Counted from the first letter of the stretch, positions 32,821 through 42,737 are shown. The stretch is 64,000 nt of DNA from Nocardioides euryhalodurans (GCF_004564375.1 NZ_CP038267.1:3474501-3538500), one strand, 5' to 3'. Translations and numbers: made by a program. The notes: a model not told the origin generated them from the sequence alone.

Positions 32821-33775
32821 CGGCGTGAGGCACCTGCGCGCAGTGGTGGCCGTCGCCGATGCCGGGGGCTACACCGCGGCCGCCGGGCAGCTCCGGGTGG
32901 CGCAGTCGTCGCTCTCGCGAACGGTCCTGGAGGCGGAGCGCCGCCTCGGCGTCCAGCTCTTCGAGCGGACCACGCGCCGGGTGGCTCCCACGGCCGACGG
33001 CGTCGAGCTCGTACGAGCGGCGCGGCGGCTCCTCGCGGAGTTCGACGCGACGCTGGCCAACTTCGAGGGGTACCTGTCGGGGGAGCGGGGGACCATCGTC
33101 GTCGCGGCGCTCCCGTCGGTCGCAGCCACCCTGCTGCCCGCGGCGCTGGCGGCGTTCCGAGGCCCTCGGCCCGAGGTGTCGGTGAGCGTGCGCGACGGTC
33201 TCTCAGGGGAGGTCCTCGAGATGGTGCGCACCGGAGCGGTCGACCTGGCGCTCACCGTCGCGTCGCAGGACACCGAGGACCTCCTGGTGCGGCGCGTTGC
33301 CACGGACACGTTCGCGTGCGTCTTCCCCGAGGGGCACCAGCTCGCCGAGCAGGACACCGTCCGGTGGGCCGACCTCGCCGGACGGCCCTTCGTCTCCTTC
33401 GACACCACGTCGAGCATCCGGGACCACGCCGACCGGACCCTGCGCGAGCGAGGCGTCTCGGTCGGCCCGCAGACGGAGGCGCGCAACATCGCGGCGGTCG
33501 CGGGTCTCACCGCAGCAGGCCTGGGGGTGACCGCGGCCCCCGGCCTGGTACTGCCCCTGATGCAGTTCGCAGGCCTGCTGTCCCGGCCTCTCGTGGACCC
33601 CGTCGTACGGCGGGACATCTGCGTCGTGCAGCACCCCGAACGGCCCGTCTCGCGCACGGCGGGGGAGCTGGTCCAGCTGCTCCTCCACGCCTCTGACCGG
33701 GAGGTCGAGCTCCCCGACCTCGTCTCGTGGGCACAGCCCAACCGAGGTCCGGGCGCCGCAGCCCCGGACGCCTGA
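32807..33775 (+). CDS. LysR-type transcriptional regulator
   Basis: The 322-residue protein has an N-terminal winged helix (TAAAGQLRVAQSSLSRTVLEAERRLGVQLFERTTR, split about 20-55) and a periplasmic-binding-type effector domain from about 95. GTG at 32807 is used; GTG at 32825 is possible. It is divergent from the CitMHS/AtuA-like operon and shares an 88-base control region with the palindrome described there, so it most likely regulates that operon in response to its substrate. Confidence 0.88.
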   Translation: MSINIGVRHLRAVVAVADAGGYTAAAGQLRVAQSSLSRTVLEAERRLGVQLFERTTRRVAPTADGVELVRAARRLLAEFDATLANFEGYLSGERGTIVVAALPSVAATLLPAALAAFRGPRPEVSVSVRDGLSGEVLEMVRTGAVDLALTVASQDTEDLLVRRVATDTFACVFPEGHQLAEQDTVRWADLAGRPFVSFDTTSSIRDHADRTLRERGVSVGPQTEARNIAAVAGLTAAGLGVTAAPGLVLPLMQFAGLLSRPLVDPVVRRDICVVQHPERPVSRTAGELVQLLLHASDREVELPDLVSWAQPNRGPGAAAPDA

Positions 33776-33848
33776 CGGTCGGTCCGGCGCCGCGGGTCCG
33801 GGGTGCTCTAGGGTCGGGTGACCCAGTTCACTCGCTCGGGAGGTCCCT

Positions 33849-35273
33849 GTGGATCCGGCACCCATCGAACCGGCGTACTCCGCCGGCATCCTGCTCGCCA
33901 TCGCCGGCGTCGCCGTGCTCCTGCTGCTGTTCCTCATCATCCGGCTGAAGATGCACGCGTTCGTCGCGCTGATCCTCGTCAGCGTGCTGACGGCGATCGC
34001 CACCCAGATCCCGCTCACGGACGTCGCGTTCGTGACGACGTACTTCTTCGGCAAGACACTCGGCACGGTCGCCCTCCTGGTGGGGCTCGGGGCGATGATC
34101 GGGCGGCTGCTGGAGGTGACCGGCGGCGCGCAGGTGCTGGCCGACACCCTCATCAACAAGTTCGGCGAGAAGCGGGCGCCGCTCGCGCTGGGCATCGCGG
34201 CGCTGCTCTTCGGCTTCCCGATCTTCTTCGACGCCGGCCTCGTGGTCTTCCTGCCGATCATCTTCTCCGTCGCCAAGCGCTTCGGCGGCTCGGTGCTGAT
34301 CTACGCGCTCCCCGCGGCCGGTGCCTTCGCTGCGATGCACGCGATCGTCCCGCCGCACCCGGGGCCGGTGACCGCCGCTGACCTGCTGGGCGCGAGCATC
34401 GGACTGACGCTGCTGATCGGCACTCCGGTCGCGGTCCTCGCCTGGTACGTCGGCTCCTACCTCTTCACCCGCTACTACGGCGGCAAGATCTACGTGCCGA
34501 TCGACGACAGCATGCTCACCGGTCGCAAGGCGGACGAGCCCGGCGTCGGCGGCGGCACCGGCACCGCGACCGAGACCCGCACCGAGGCGCCGCCGACGTT
34601 CGGGCTGGTGCTGACGATCCTGCTGCTGCCGCTGGTGCTCATCGGCATCAACACGATCCTCACCACGCTGGTGCTCGCCGGCACCATCGGGGAGTCGGCC
34701 GTGGTCGACGCACTGGTCTTCATCGGCCAGACGCCGATCGCGCTGCTGATCACGCTGCTGGTCGCGACGTACACGCTCGGGACGCGCGGCCGTTCGCTCG
34801 CCGACACGGAAGTGATCCTGAACGACGCGCTCGCCCCGATCTGCGCGATCATCCTGATCACGGGTGCCGGCGGCATGTTCGGCGGCGTGCTGCGCCACAG
34901 CGGCATCGGCACGGCCCTCTCCGACTCGCTCGCCGACCTCGGCCTGCCGCTGATCGTCTCGGCCTTCGTGATCGCCACCATCCTGCGCGTCGCGCAGGGC
35001 TCGGCGACGGTGGCGCTGACCACCACGGCCGGGCTGCTGAGCACGGCTGCCGCGGGCGCCGACCTGTCGTCGGTCGACCTGGTCTGCCTGGTGCTCGCGA
35101 TCGCCGCCGGCGCGACGGTGCTCTCCCACGTCAACGACTCCGGCTTCTGGCTGGTGAGCCGGTTCTTCGGGATGGACGTCAAGACCACGCTCCGCACCTG
35201 GACCGTCATGGAGACGACGCTCGGGCTGTCGATCTTCGTGCTGGCGCTGGCGCTCTGGTACGCCACGCCATGA
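33849..35273 (+). CDS. gntP: Gluconate:proton symporter, GntP family
   Basis: The 474-residue membrane protein has about 12 segments, with the family motif HAIVPPHPGPVTAAD near 160 and GSATVALTTTAGLL near 385. GGGAGGTCCCT precedes the GTG start, and TAGGGT about 40 bases upstream is a candidate -10 box. It imports gluconate or a similar sugar acid. The stop overlaps the gluconokinase start (ATGA), so transport and phosphorylation are coupled. No GntR regulator is adjacent. Confidence 0.9.
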   Translation: MDPAPIEPAYSAGILLAIAGVAVLLLLFLIIRLKMHAFVALILVSVLTAIATQIPLTDVAFVTTYFFGKTLGTVALLVGLGAMIGRLLEVTGGAQVLADTLINKFGEKRAPLALGIAALLFGFPIFFDAGLVVFLPIIFSVAKRFGGSVLIYALPAAGAFAAMHAIVPPHPGPVTAADLLGASIGLTLLIGTPVAVLAWYVGSYLFTRYYGGKIYVPIDDSMLTGRKADEPGVGGGTGTATETRTEAPPTFGLVLTILLLPLVLIGINTILTTLVLAGTIGESAVVDALVFIGQTPIALLITLLVATYTLGTRGRSLADTEVILNDALAPICAIILITGAGGMFGGVLRHSGIGTALSDSLADLGLPLIVSAFVIATILRVAQGSATVALTTTAGLLSTAAAGADLSSVDLVCLVLAIAAGATVLSHVNDSGFWLVSRFFGMDVKTTLRTWTVMETTLGLSIFVLALALWYATP

Positions 35274-35785
35274 CCGGGAGCGGGCCGGTCTGGCACCTGG
35301 TCTTCATGGGGGTGTCCGGGTCGGGCAAGTCGACGGCCGGCCAGGCGGTCAACGCCCGGCTGGGGTGGGAGTTCGCCGAGGGCGACGACTTCCACCCGCA
35401 GGCCAACATCGACAAGATGTCGGCCGGCCGGCCGCTGGTCGACGAGGACCGGATCCCGTGGCTGGAGTCGCTCGCAGCCTGGACGCGTGAGCGCGACGCG
35501 GCCGGGCAGCCGACGATGATCAGCTGCTCGGCGCTGAGGAGGTCCTACCGCGACATCCTGCGGACCGGCGGCGAGCACACGTTCTTCGTGCACATGGTCG
35601 GCGACAAGGGGCTGCTGCTCGAGCGGATGAGCAGCCGCGACCACTTCATGCCGCCCACCCTCCTGGAGTCCCAGCTCGACACCCTCGAGCAGTTCGACGA
35701 CGACGAGGCAGGCATGGCGGTCGACGTCGACCAGACGCCCGACGAGATCGCCCAGCAGGTGCTCACCCGCCTCGACCTCGCCTGA
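35270..35785 (+). CDS. gntK: Gluconokinase
   Basis: A 171-residue P-loop kinase of the GntK type: GVSGSGKST at residues 14-22, EGDDFHP at 37-43, [11 protein letters not shown] near 85 and the lid region [10 protein letters not shown]. It phosphorylates gluconate to 6-phosphogluconate for the pentose phosphate pathway. It overlaps gntP by 4 bases and completes a two-gene gluconate unit. Confidence 0.93.
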   Translation: MTGSGPVWHLVFMGVSGSGKSTAGQAVNARLGWEFAEGDDFHPQANIDKMSAGRPLVDEDRIPWLESLAAWTRERDAAGQPTMISCSALRRSYRDILRTGGEHTFFVHMVGDKGLLLERMSSRDHFMPPTLLESQLDTLEQFDDDEAGMAVDVDQTPDEIAQQVLTRLDLA

Positions 35786-35789
35786 CTCC

Positions 35790-36416
35790 TCAGGCGCGCG
35801 CCGCCTCGAGCACGGCCACGCACCACTCCTCCGTACGCTCCTCGAGCCGGACGGGGTCGTCGACGGGTCCGAGGGTGCAGGTGAGCCAGCCGTCGCCGAG
35901 GAGCCCGCGCCAGGAGGACTCGACGCCCTCCTCGGTCCGGCAGCGCAGGGCCACGGACGGCTTCCCGAAGTCGCCGCTGCCGACCCGGGTGCACCGGCCC
36001 CTCGCGGCGTCGGCCGCCAGGCGGCGCGCACGGGCCGGTGTCACGGGTGGCGCGAAGACCCAGGCGCGGGCCGCCGTACCGTCCGGGGCGGTCCAGGAGC
36101 AGCCGTACTCGTGGGAGACGCTCCGCGACCCGTCGGGCAGCCGGAACCGATCGCCGTTGGCGTGCTCCTCGTGCGCCTCGGGCACGTCGCCGAGGGCGTG
36201 CTCGATGCCGGTGGGGGAGACCCGGTCGCAGAAGGGGGCGCGGGCGGCCACCGCTCCCGCCACGTCGTACGCCGCCAGCGACGTCGGCTCCGGCGCGGGG
36301 ACCTGGCTCGCGGGCGACTGGCCGGCCGGTTCGCCGCCGGTGCAGCCGACCAGCGCCAGCGTGGCCGCGGCCACCCCCAGCCGCCCGGCCCCCGAGGCCC
36401 GTCGCCCTCCGCGCAT
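35790..36416 (-). CDS. Putative secreted lipoprotein (DUF3558-like size)
   Basis: A 208-residue protein with a signal sequence ending in the lipobox LVGC, with acylated Cys25 predicted. Four further cysteines in the mature part (APFCDRV, YGCSWT, GRCTRV, LRCRTEE and LTCTLG) suggest disulphides. Length and cysteine spacing recall DUF3558-type lipoproteins of actinobacteria, but I cannot confirm that. It is convergent with gluconokinase and divergent from ftsE. Function unknown. Confidence 0.7.
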   Translation of the reverse strand: MRGGRRASGAGRLGVAAATLALVGCTGGEPAGQSPASQVPAPEPTSLAAYDVAGAVAARAPFCDRVSPTGIEHALGDVPEAHEEHANGDRFRLPDGSRSVSHEYGCSWTAPDGTAARAWVFAPPVTPARARRLAADAARGRCTRVGSGDFGKPSVALRCRTEEGVESSWRGLLGDGWLTCTLGPVDDPVRLEERTEEWCVAVLEAARA

Positions 36417-36469
36417 GGCAGAACTCTGTCATGCGGCGGCCGGTCCGTGGCGCGCCCGGGGGGCGAGGG

Positions 36470-36500
36470 TTGGGAGGCACCGCGGTGCCTCGACTACTCT
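36470..36500 (+). promoter_or_regulatory. Candidate leaderless promoter of ftsE
   Basis: TTGGGA at 36470-36475 and TACTCT at 36495-36500 are spaced by 19 bases, and the GTG start follows 7 bases later. No ribosome binding site is present. Confidence 0.5.
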
Positions 36501-36507
36501 CGATCCG

Positions 36508-37197
36508 GTGATTCGCTTCGAGAAGGTCGACAAGACCTACCCCGGTCAGGGCGCTCCCGCCCTCGACAACGTCTCCGTCGACGTCGAGAAGGGCGAGTTC
36601 GTCTTCCTCGTCGGCGCCTCCGGCTCGGGCAAGTCCACGTTCCTGCGGCTGGTGCTGCGCGAGTCCCGCCCCACCTCGGGCCGGGTCTACGTCGCCGGCA
36701 AGGAGATCAACCGGCTCGCCGGCTGGAAGGTTCCCCGCCTGCGGCGCCAGATCGGCACCGTCTTCCAGGACTTCCGGCTGCTGCCGAACAAGACGGTCTC
36801 CGAGAACGTCGCCTTCGCGCTCCAGGTGATCGGCAAGGGCGCCGGCGACATCAAGACGCTGGTCCCCGAGACCCTCGAGATGGTCGGGCTCGACGGCAAG
36901 GGCGACCGGTTCCCCGACGAGCTCTCGGGTGGTGAGCAGCAGCGCGTCGCGATCGCCCGTGCGTTCGTCAACCGTCCGATGATCCTGATCGCCGACGAGC
37001 CGACCGGAAACCTCGACCCGGCCACGTCGGTCGGCATCATGAAGCTGCTCGACCGGATCAACCGGACCGGGACGACCGTCGTCATGGCGACCCACGACTC
37101 GAGCATCGTCGACCAGATGCGCAAGCGCGTCATCGAGCTGGAGGGCGGTCGCGTCGTGCGCGACCAGGCGCAGGGCGCCTACGGCTTCCAGCACTGA
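36508..37197 (+). CDS. ftsE: Cell division ATP-binding protein FtsE
   Basis: A 229-residue ABC ATPase with Walker [10 protein letters not shown] near 37, signature LSGGEQQR near 138, Walker [12 protein letters not shown] near 160 and the H-loop ATHDSS. GTG 36508 is the only start that fits the family length. FtsE binds FtsX at the septum and uses ATP to switch on a cell-wall hydrolase outside the membrane. FtsX follows 50 bases downstream. Confidence 0.97.
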   Translation: MIRFEKVDKTYPGQGAPALDNVSVDVEKGEFVFLVGASGSGKSTFLRLVLRESRPTSGRVYVAGKEINRLAGWKVPRLRRQIGTVFQDFRLLPNKTVSENVAFALQVIGKGAGDIKTLVPETLEMVGLDGKGDRFPDELSGGEQQRVAIARAFVNRPMILIADEPTGNLDPATSVGIMKLLDRINRTGTTVVMATHDSSIVDQMRKRVIELEGGRVVRDQAQGAYGFQH

Positions 37198-37247
37198 CCG
37201 ACCCGCGAGCCCACCCGCTCCCCACCCCGAAGAGAGCCTCCTCACCG

Positions 37248-38159
37248 ATGCAGCTGCGTTACGTCTTCTCAGAGCTCGGCCAGGGCCTGCGCCGCAACCT
37301 GTCCATGCACATCGCGGTGATCCTCACCCTGTTCGTCTCGCTCACCCTCGTGGGCTTCGGCGTCATGCTCAACCAGCAGGCCACCCGCGCCGGTGAGCAG
37401 TGGGGCAACGAGCTCCAGATCACGGTCTTCATGTGCCGCGACAACGATCCGGACCCGGCCTGCCCGACCGAGGTCACCGCGCCTCAGCAGCGGGCGATCG
37501 AGGACGTCGTCGACGAGAGCCCCGAGGTCTCCAGCTGGTACGTCGAGTCCAAGGCCGAGGCGTTCGAGAAGGTCAAGGTGCTGATCGGCCCTGAGAAGTT
37601 CGAGGGCCCCAACGCCGCCGCGACCCAGGCCGACATGGCCAAGTCGATCTGGATCACGCTCGAGGACCCCGACGAGTTCCAGGGCATCACCAGCGCCGTC
37701 CAGGGCCTCGACGGCGTCAGCCAGGTCCGTGACCAGCGCCAGGTGGTCGGCCCGATCCTGCGAGGCATCGACGCGATGCAGATCGGTGCGTTCGTGATCG
37801 CGGTGTTCCTCGTGATCGCGGCCCTGCTGCTGGTCGCCAACACCATTCGACTCGCTGCCCTGGCCCGCCGCCGCGAGATCGGGATCATGCGGCTCGTGGG
37901 AGCCTCCACCCTCTACATCGCGCTGCCGTTCCTCCTCGAGGCGGTGGTTACCGCGATCATCGGCGTGGCCCTCGCCGCGGGGGCCATGGGGGCCTTCATG
38001 TGGTTCGGCGTTCGGCAGCGGCTCGAGGACTTCGTGGGCTTCATCCCGTGGATCGGGCTGCCCGAGTACCTCGTCGCCGTGGCGGTGGTCGCCGTGGTGG
38101 GTCCGCTGCTCACGCTGCTGCCGACACTCGTGCTGACGCGGAAATACCTCAAAGTCTGA
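37248..38159 (+). CDS. ftsX: Cell division membrane protein FtsX
   Basis: The 303-residue protein has four membrane segments: one near 22-42, then three between about 178 and 300. A large outer domain lies between, where Cys63 and Cys72 may form a disulphide as in mycobacterial FtsX. The ABC-type permease motif LARRREIGIMRLVGAS is at about 204-219. It carries the FtsE signal to the secreted hydrolase encoded next. GAGAGCCTCC lies upstream of the ATG. Confidence 0.96.
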   Translation: MQLRYVFSELGQGLRRNLSMHIAVILTLFVSLTLVGFGVMLNQQATRAGEQWGNELQITVFMCRDNDPDPACPTEVTAPQQRAIEDVVDESPEVSSWYVESKAEAFEKVKVLIGPEKFEGPNAAATQADMAKSIWITLEDPDEFQGITSAVQGLDGVSQVRDQRQVVGPILRGIDAMQIGAFVIAVFLVIAALLLVANTIRLAALARRREIGIMRLVGASTLYIALPFLLEAVVTAIIGVALAAGAMGAFMWFGVRQRLEDFVGFIPWIGLPEYLVAVAVVAVVGPLLTLLPTLVLTRKYLKV

Positions 38160-38215
38160 TCCTGCTCGGTTACCGTCGAGGTGTTCCACTTCCCCGAACC
38201 TCGAAGGCAGACCCG

Positions 38216-39478
38216 GTGCGCTTCTTCCCCCGTACCGCTCGCCACCGCCTGTTCGCAGCCGCCTCGGCGGGTGTGCTGGCGCTGGGCGCGGTGAGTGTTC
38301 CCCTGGCCCACGCCGACGACCTCGACGACCGTCGCAAGAACGTCGAGAAGCGCCTCGAGCACGCCGACCACGCGCTGGAGGAGTCCAGCGCCCGGATGCG
38401 CCGGGCCGCCGCCGCCCTCGACGCCGCCCGCGCCGAGCTCGACCAGGCCCGCGCCGAGCTCGCGAGCACGCTGGCCCAGCTCGATGTCGCGCGCGAGCGT
38501 GACGAGGCGATGCGGATCAAGCTGGAGCAGGCGCGCGCCCGGCTGGAGCAGGCCCAGGCCGAGCTCGCCACCGGTCGGGCGGACCTCTCGCAGCAGCGGG
38601 AGGCCGTCACCTCGATGGTGACCCAGATGTACCAGGACGGCGACACCCAGCTGGAGACCTTCGCCTCGATGATGCAGGCCCAGAACCCCGCCGACCTCAC
38701 CTGGGCCGAGGAGGCCCGCGACGTGGTCGTCCAGCGCGAGACACGGGCCTACGACGAGCTCCGCGCCTCCGAGGTGCTGCTCCAGGTCCGTGAGGAGCAG
38801 GTCGCCGAGGCCGAGGCCGAGGTCGAGGTCGAGCGCCAGGAGGCCGCCGAGCACCTGGTCGTCACGCAGGACCTCACCGCCCGAGCCCGCGAGGCCAAGG
38901 CCCGCGTCGTCGACACCGTCACCGCGCGCCGCAGCGCCCAGCAGCGCGCCGCCATCGCCCGGCAGCGGGACCTGCGCGACCTGCAGAAGCTGAAGGCCGA
39001 GGAGCAGAGGATCACGGAGCTGATCGCCCGGCGGTCGGCCCGGGCCAGCACCCCGTCGTACTCACGGTCCCAGTCGGGCGGCGGCTTCCTGTCCAACCCC
39101 ATCCCCGGGGGCTACGTCACCTCGCCGTTCGGGATGCGCACGCACCCGATCTACGGCTACTACTCGCTCCACAACGGGACGGACTTCGGGGGCGGCTGTG
39201 GCCTGCCGCTGGTCGCGTCGGCGTCCGGCACGGTCGTGTCGACGTACTACTCGTCGACCTACGGCAACCGAGTGTTCGTCCACGTCGGGAACGTCGGCGG
39301 CAAGAGCCTCACGATCGTCTACAACCACCTGTCCTCGGACACGGTGAGCGCCGGACAGCGGGTCGAGCGCGGCCAGGTCGTCGGCTACTCCGGGACCACC
39401 GGCTGGTCGACCGCCTGCCACCTGCACTTCACGGTCCTGGTCAACGGGCAGCCCGTGAACCCGATGGGCTGGCTCTGA
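38216..39478 (+). CDS. Secreted coiled-coil M23 endopeptidase, FtsEX-linked
   Basis: GTG at 38216 gives 420 residues with a signal peptide to about residue 30 (SVPLAHADD). A long two-stranded coiled coil (about 33-275) precedes the M23/LytM domain. Catalytic residues are visible in HNGTDFGGG and in the C-terminal CHLHF. Together with position this matches PcsB/RipC/EnvC-type hydrolases activated by FtsEX, although both zinc ligands and the HxH appear intact, so it may itself cut peptidoglycan. The 56-base spacing to ftsX supports one operon. Confidence 0.9.
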   Translation: MRFFPRTARHRLFAAASAGVLALGAVSVPLAHADDLDDRRKNVEKRLEHADHALEESSARMRRAAAALDAARAELDQARAELASTLAQLDVARERDEAMRIKLEQARARLEQAQAELATGRADLSQQREAVTSMVTQMYQDGDTQLETFASMMQAQNPADLTWAEEARDVVVQRETRAYDELRASEVLLQVREEQVAEAEAEVEVERQEAAEHLVVTQDLTARAREAKARVVDTVTARRSAQQRAAIARQRDLRDLQKLKAEEQRITELIARRSARASTPSYSRSQSGGGFLSNPIPGGYVTSPFGMRTHPIYGYYSLHNGTDFGGGCGLPLVASASGTVVSTYYSSTYGNRVFVHVGNVGGKSLTIVYNHLSSDTVSAGQRVERGQVVGYSGTTGWSTACHLHFTVLVNGQPVNPMGWL

Positions 39479-39525
39479 CCTCCGCCGGCTCCAAACCCGT
39501 TGCCCCTGCCTGAGAGAATGGTCGG

Positions 39526-40005
39526 ATGGCCAGGGAGCAGGGGCAGAAGATGGTCGCGCAGAACAAGAAGGCGCGCCATGACTACCACATCGACGACACC
39601 TACGAGGCCGGCATCGTGCTGGTCGGCACCGAGGTGAAGTCGCTGCGGCAGGGGCGTGCCTCGCTCGTCGACGGCTTCGCCGAGGTCGACGACGGCGAGG
39701 TGTGGCTTCACAACGTGCACATCCCGGAGTACTCCCAGGGCACCTGGACCAACCACGCCGCGCGCCGGCGCCGCAAGCTGCTGCTCAACCGCTCCGAGAT
39801 CGCCCGGATCGAGCGCAAGGTCTCCGAGAAGGGCTTCACCCTCGTCCCGCTCGCGCTCTACTTCAAGGACGGCCGGGCCAAGGTCGAGATCGCGGTGGCG
39901 CGCGGCAAGAAGGAGTACGACAAGCGGCACACCATCGCCGCCCGGACCGCGAACCGTGAGAAGGAGCAGGCGTTGGGCCGCCACCTGAAGGGCATGCGTG
40001 ACTGA
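39526..40005 (+). CDS. smpB: SsrA-binding protein SmpB
   Basis: A 159-residue SmpB with the N-terminal [20 protein letters not shown] and the [21 protein letters not shown] core. The basic C-terminal tail ends in [14 protein letters not shown] and enters the ribosome's mRNA channel. It binds tmRNA and brings it to stalled ribosomes; its partner ssrA lies 2.2 kb downstream. GAGAAT 7 bases before the ATG is a possible leaderless -10 box. Confidence 0.97.
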   Translation: MAREQGQKMVAQNKKARHDYHIDDTYEAGIVLVGTEVKSLRQGRASLVDGFAEVDDGEVWLHNVHIPEYSQGTWTNHAARRRRKLLLNRSEIARIERKVSEKGFTLVPLALYFKDGRAKVEIAVARGKKEYDKRHTIAARTANREKEQALGRHLKGMRD

Positions 40006-40879
40006 GCCTGGGTGGCAGCGCCTGGGTCTTCCCGGACTTGTCGACCTCCACACCCACTTCCTGCCGCCGCGGGTGATGGCCAAGGTGCGGGCCCAGTTCG
40101 ACGCGGCCGGCCCGCTGATCGGCCGGCCGTGGCCGCTCCGCTACCGCGACAGCGACGAGGCGCTGGTCGAGGTGCTGCGCGGCCTCGGCGTACGACACTT
40201 CACGGCACTGGCCTACGCCCACAAGCCCGGCATGGCGGAGTTCCTCAACGACTGGACCCACGACTTCGCCGAGCGGGTGCCGGAGGCGCTGCGGTGCGCG
40301 ACGTTCTACCCGGAGCCCGACGCAGCGGCGTACGTCGCCGAGCGGGTCGCCGGGGGAGTGCAGGTGATGAAGGTGCACGTCCAGGTCGGCGCCTTCGACG
40401 TCCGCGACCCGCTGCTGGACGTGCCGTGGGGCATCCTCGCCGAGGCGGGCACGCCGGTGGTCCTGCACGCGGGCAGCGGGCCGGTCCCGACGGAGTTCAC
40501 CGGCCCCGGGCCGGTCGCGGAGCTGCTCGGACGCCACCCGCAGCTGCGGCTCGTGATCGCCCACGCGGGCGCGCCGGAGTACCGCGAGTTCCTGGAGCTG
40601 GCCGAGCGCCACGAGCACGTCGCCCTCGACACGACGATGGCCTTCACGGAGTTCTTCTCCGAGATGGGCGGAAGCTGGCCGCAGGACCTGACGCCCCGCC
40701 TGGGCGACCTCGGCCTGGCGGGCAAGGTCTTCCTGGGCACCGACTTCCCCAACATCCCCTACCCGTACGAGACGCAGCTCGACGCGCTCGAACGCCTCGA
40801 CCTCGGCGACGAGTGGTTGCGTGCAGTGCTGTGGCACAACGGTGAGCGACTGATCCATCCGGCTACGTCCGCCGGGTGA
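39998..40879 (+). CDS. Amidohydrolase (metal-dependent, amidohydrolase_2 type)
   Basis: GTG at 39998 overlaps smpB by 8 bases. The 293-residue protein has the metal-binding His18-x-His20 ([10 protein letters not shown]) and further candidate ligands in [17 protein letters not shown] and GTDFPN, the TIM-barrel amidohydrolase order. Members include decarboxylases and lactonases, so the reaction is uncertain. The 3' end overlaps the convergent HNH gene by 17 bases. Confidence 0.83.
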   Translation: MTEPGWQRLGLPGLVDLHTHFLPPRVMAKVRAQFDAAGPLIGRPWPLRYRDSDEALVEVLRGLGVRHFTALAYAHKPGMAEFLNDWTHDFAERVPEALRCATFYPEPDAAAYVAERVAGGVQVMKVHVQVGAFDVRDPLLDVPWGILAEAGTPVVLHAGSGPVPTEFTGPGPVAELLGRHPQLRLVIAHAGAPEYREFLELAERHEHVALDTTMAFTEFFSEMGGSWPQDLTPRLGDLGLAGKVFLGTDFPNIPYPYETQLDALERLDLGDEWLRAVLWHNGERLIHPATSAG

Positions 40880-42083
40880 ACCGGACGCTGCCGTCGGGCA
40901 GCCGGGCGTGACGGAACCCCCGGTCGTGGATCCGCCGGTGGTGGAACCCGCACAGCGGCACCATGTCGGCGCGGTCGGTGCGGCCGCCGCGTGACCAGGG
41001 TCGTCGGTGGTGGAGCTCGGTCCACGCGTACGGGACCTCGCAGCCGTCGGCCGCGCACGAGGTGTGGGTGAGCACGCCCGCGGTGCGCTGGGCCTCGGTG
41101 AAGAGCCGCTGGCTCCGGCCGAGGTCGAGGGGCTGGGACTGCCCGCCGAGGACCGCGGGCACGAGGCCGGCGTTGCAGGCGAGGCGGCGGGCCTCGCCGG
41201 CGGAGACCAGGTCGCCGGTGTCGAGCCCGGCCGCCTTGAGCCGGCCGCGGAGGGTGTCGAGGTCGAGCTTCACGAGCACGGTGGCGGCGACCTTGCCGTG
41301 GAGGTGGTCGGTCGGGACGCGCTCCAGCAGGGTCGCGAACGCCAGCCCCCGGTCGTGGGCGGGACCGCGGTCGACCGCCTGGTCGCCGGCCTGTGCGCGG
41401 CCGGCGCCGAGCCGCCCGCGTCGGGGTGCGGTCATGGTGTCGAGGACCCGTCGCAGGATCGAGGCCGCCAGTGTGGGGACGGTGAAGTGTCCGGAGGTCG
41501 TGCCGTCGCCGTGGTCGTGGAGGGTCAGCCGCGTCCGAGCCAGGGCCGCGGCCTCCTCGTCGACCAGCAGGCCGTCCTCGTGGGCGTCGACGACCGCCGG
41601 GTCTCGCTCCACCGCCTCGAGCGCCCGCCGGGCGAGTCGCCGCAGCTGCACCGGGTCGCAGGTCCGCGCCTGCTCGACCAGCCGTGACTCGACGGCGCCG
41701 GTCTGGGCGGGCGTGAGAGCCGCCGGGAGCTTGCGCTTCGCATCCGCGATCACCGCGGCGTGCTCGACCGAGACGTCGCCGCTGGCCAGCGCCGAGGCGG
41801 TGGCACGCAGGTCGCGGTCCAGGGAGGTGGCGAGCCGGGCATGGCGGGCCGCCTGGGCCTGCCCGGCGCGGGTCTGGCTCGCCAGCCACGAGCCCGCGTC
41901 GCGGGCACCCGACCGCTGTGGCACCAACGCATGGTCGGCGGCTGCGACGAGCCGAAGCTTGAGCGCCTCGAGCCGGCGTACGGCCCGGTCGCACTCGACC
42001 ACCGCCACGGCGTACCCCTCCGACGGGACGCCCGGCTGCACCCGGTCGAGGGCCGCGTGGACCTCCTGCAGCAGTGTCGACAT
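40863..42083 (-). CDS. DUF222/13E12-type HNH endonuclease
   Basis: The 406-residue protein has a helical DUF222 region (about 20-290) and a C-terminal HNH domain: CAADGCEVPYAWTELHHRRPW, then MVPLCGFHHRRIHD. This is the 13E12 repeat family, widespread and often multicopy in actinobacteria. It probably nicks or cuts DNA; its biological role is unclear. A perfect SOS box lies 29 bases upstream of its ATG, so damage induction by LexA is likely, as reported for mycobacterial relatives. Confidence 0.88.
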   Translation of the reverse strand: MSTLLQEVHAALDRVQPGVPSEGYAVAVVECDRAVRRLEALKLRLVAAADHALVPQRSGARDAGSWLASQTRAGQAQAARHARLATSLDRDLRATASALASGDVSVEHAAVIADAKRKLPAALTPAQTGAVESRLVEQARTCDPVQLRRLARRALEAVERDPAVVDAHEDGLLVDEEAAALARTRLTLHDHGDGTTSGHFTVPTLAASILRRVLDTMTAPRRGRLGAGRAQAGDQAVDRGPAHDRGLAFATLLERVPTDHLHGKVAATVLVKLDLDTLRGRLKAAGLDTGDLVSAGEARRLACNAGLVPAVLGGQSQPLDLGRSQRLFTEAQRTAGVLTHTSCAADGCEVPYAWTELHHRRPWSRGGRTDRADMVPLCGFHHRRIHDRGFRHARLPDGSVRFTRRT

Positions 42084-42111
42084 CGGACCCTCCTCTCCGC
42101 GGTCGGCTACA

Positions 42112-42127
42112 TCGAACGTGTGTTCGA
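42112..42127. promoter_or_regulatory. LexA SOS box upstream of the HNH gene
   Basis: TCGAACGTGTGTTCGA is a perfect match to the actinobacterial LexA site TCGAAC-N4-GTTCGA. It sits 29-44 bases before the HNH start, where LexA would block the promoter until DNA damage. Confidence 0.85.
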
Positions 42128-42246
42128 TTCTAGGCGGCGGCGGTGACAGGGATCAACGGTGTCGCTGAGCCTGTGGAGAGGAATGGATGCGACGCGGTGG
42201 GCGTTCACCCCTACACTGCGTGGAGCAGTTGATTGACAACTCCAGA

Positions 42247-42617
42247 GGGGCTGATCGGTTTCGACTTGGGACGTTAGTTCCAGGGGAAGCGGGTCGAGAA
42301 GCCAGCGTCATCTCGTAAACGATCGCTGGAAACCTATAGTTGCCGACTCTAAGCGCAACGACTTCGCTCTCGCTGCCTGAGCAGTGATCGAAGGGTCTGA
42401 CCGGGCATCCGTCCTCGTCCCGGACCCAGGCCTCATCTAGAGGACTTGCTGCTCATCTCCTGTCAGGAGGGGTGAGCGGGACTTTTTCCTGACTGGGCCT
42501 GTCGGCGACGTGTCTGTGCGAGCGCCGGGGCCGAGAAAAGCGACATCACCGACTGCACCCGGAGAAGACCTGGTTCGACGCTCGAGGACGCGGGTTCGAT
42601 TCCCGCCAGCTCCACCA
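42247..42617 (+). ncRNA. ssrA: Transfer-messenger RNA (tmRNA)
   Basis: The 5' end GGGGCTGATCGGTTTCGAC pairs with the tRNA-like 3' end, which contains GGTTCGATTCCCGCC and an encoded CCA at 42615-42617. The tag frame begins with Ala at 42342 and reads ADSKRNDFALAA before TGA at 42378-42380, a typical actinobacterial degradation tag ending in ALAA. It rescues ribosomes on broken mRNA together with SmpB. TACACT at 42212-42217 is a possible -10 box for a processed precursor. Confidence 0.97.
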
Positions 42618-42699
42618 AGGGGTCTTCGCAGAATGAACGCGAAGACTTCGCAGAATCAGCGGATCCGGTGGCCACCCACCGGATCTCATCCCTCTGAAC

Positions 42700-42737
42700 A
42701 CGAGAGCCGCCCCGACACCCGTCGGCGCGGCTCTCGT
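42700..42737. terminator. Hairpin terminator between ssrA and a convergent gene
   Basis: ACGAGAGCCGC (42700-42710) pairs with GCGGCTCTCGT (42727-42737), and a T-containing stretch follows. It serves ssrA from the left and may also end the convergent gene from the right. Confidence 0.8.
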
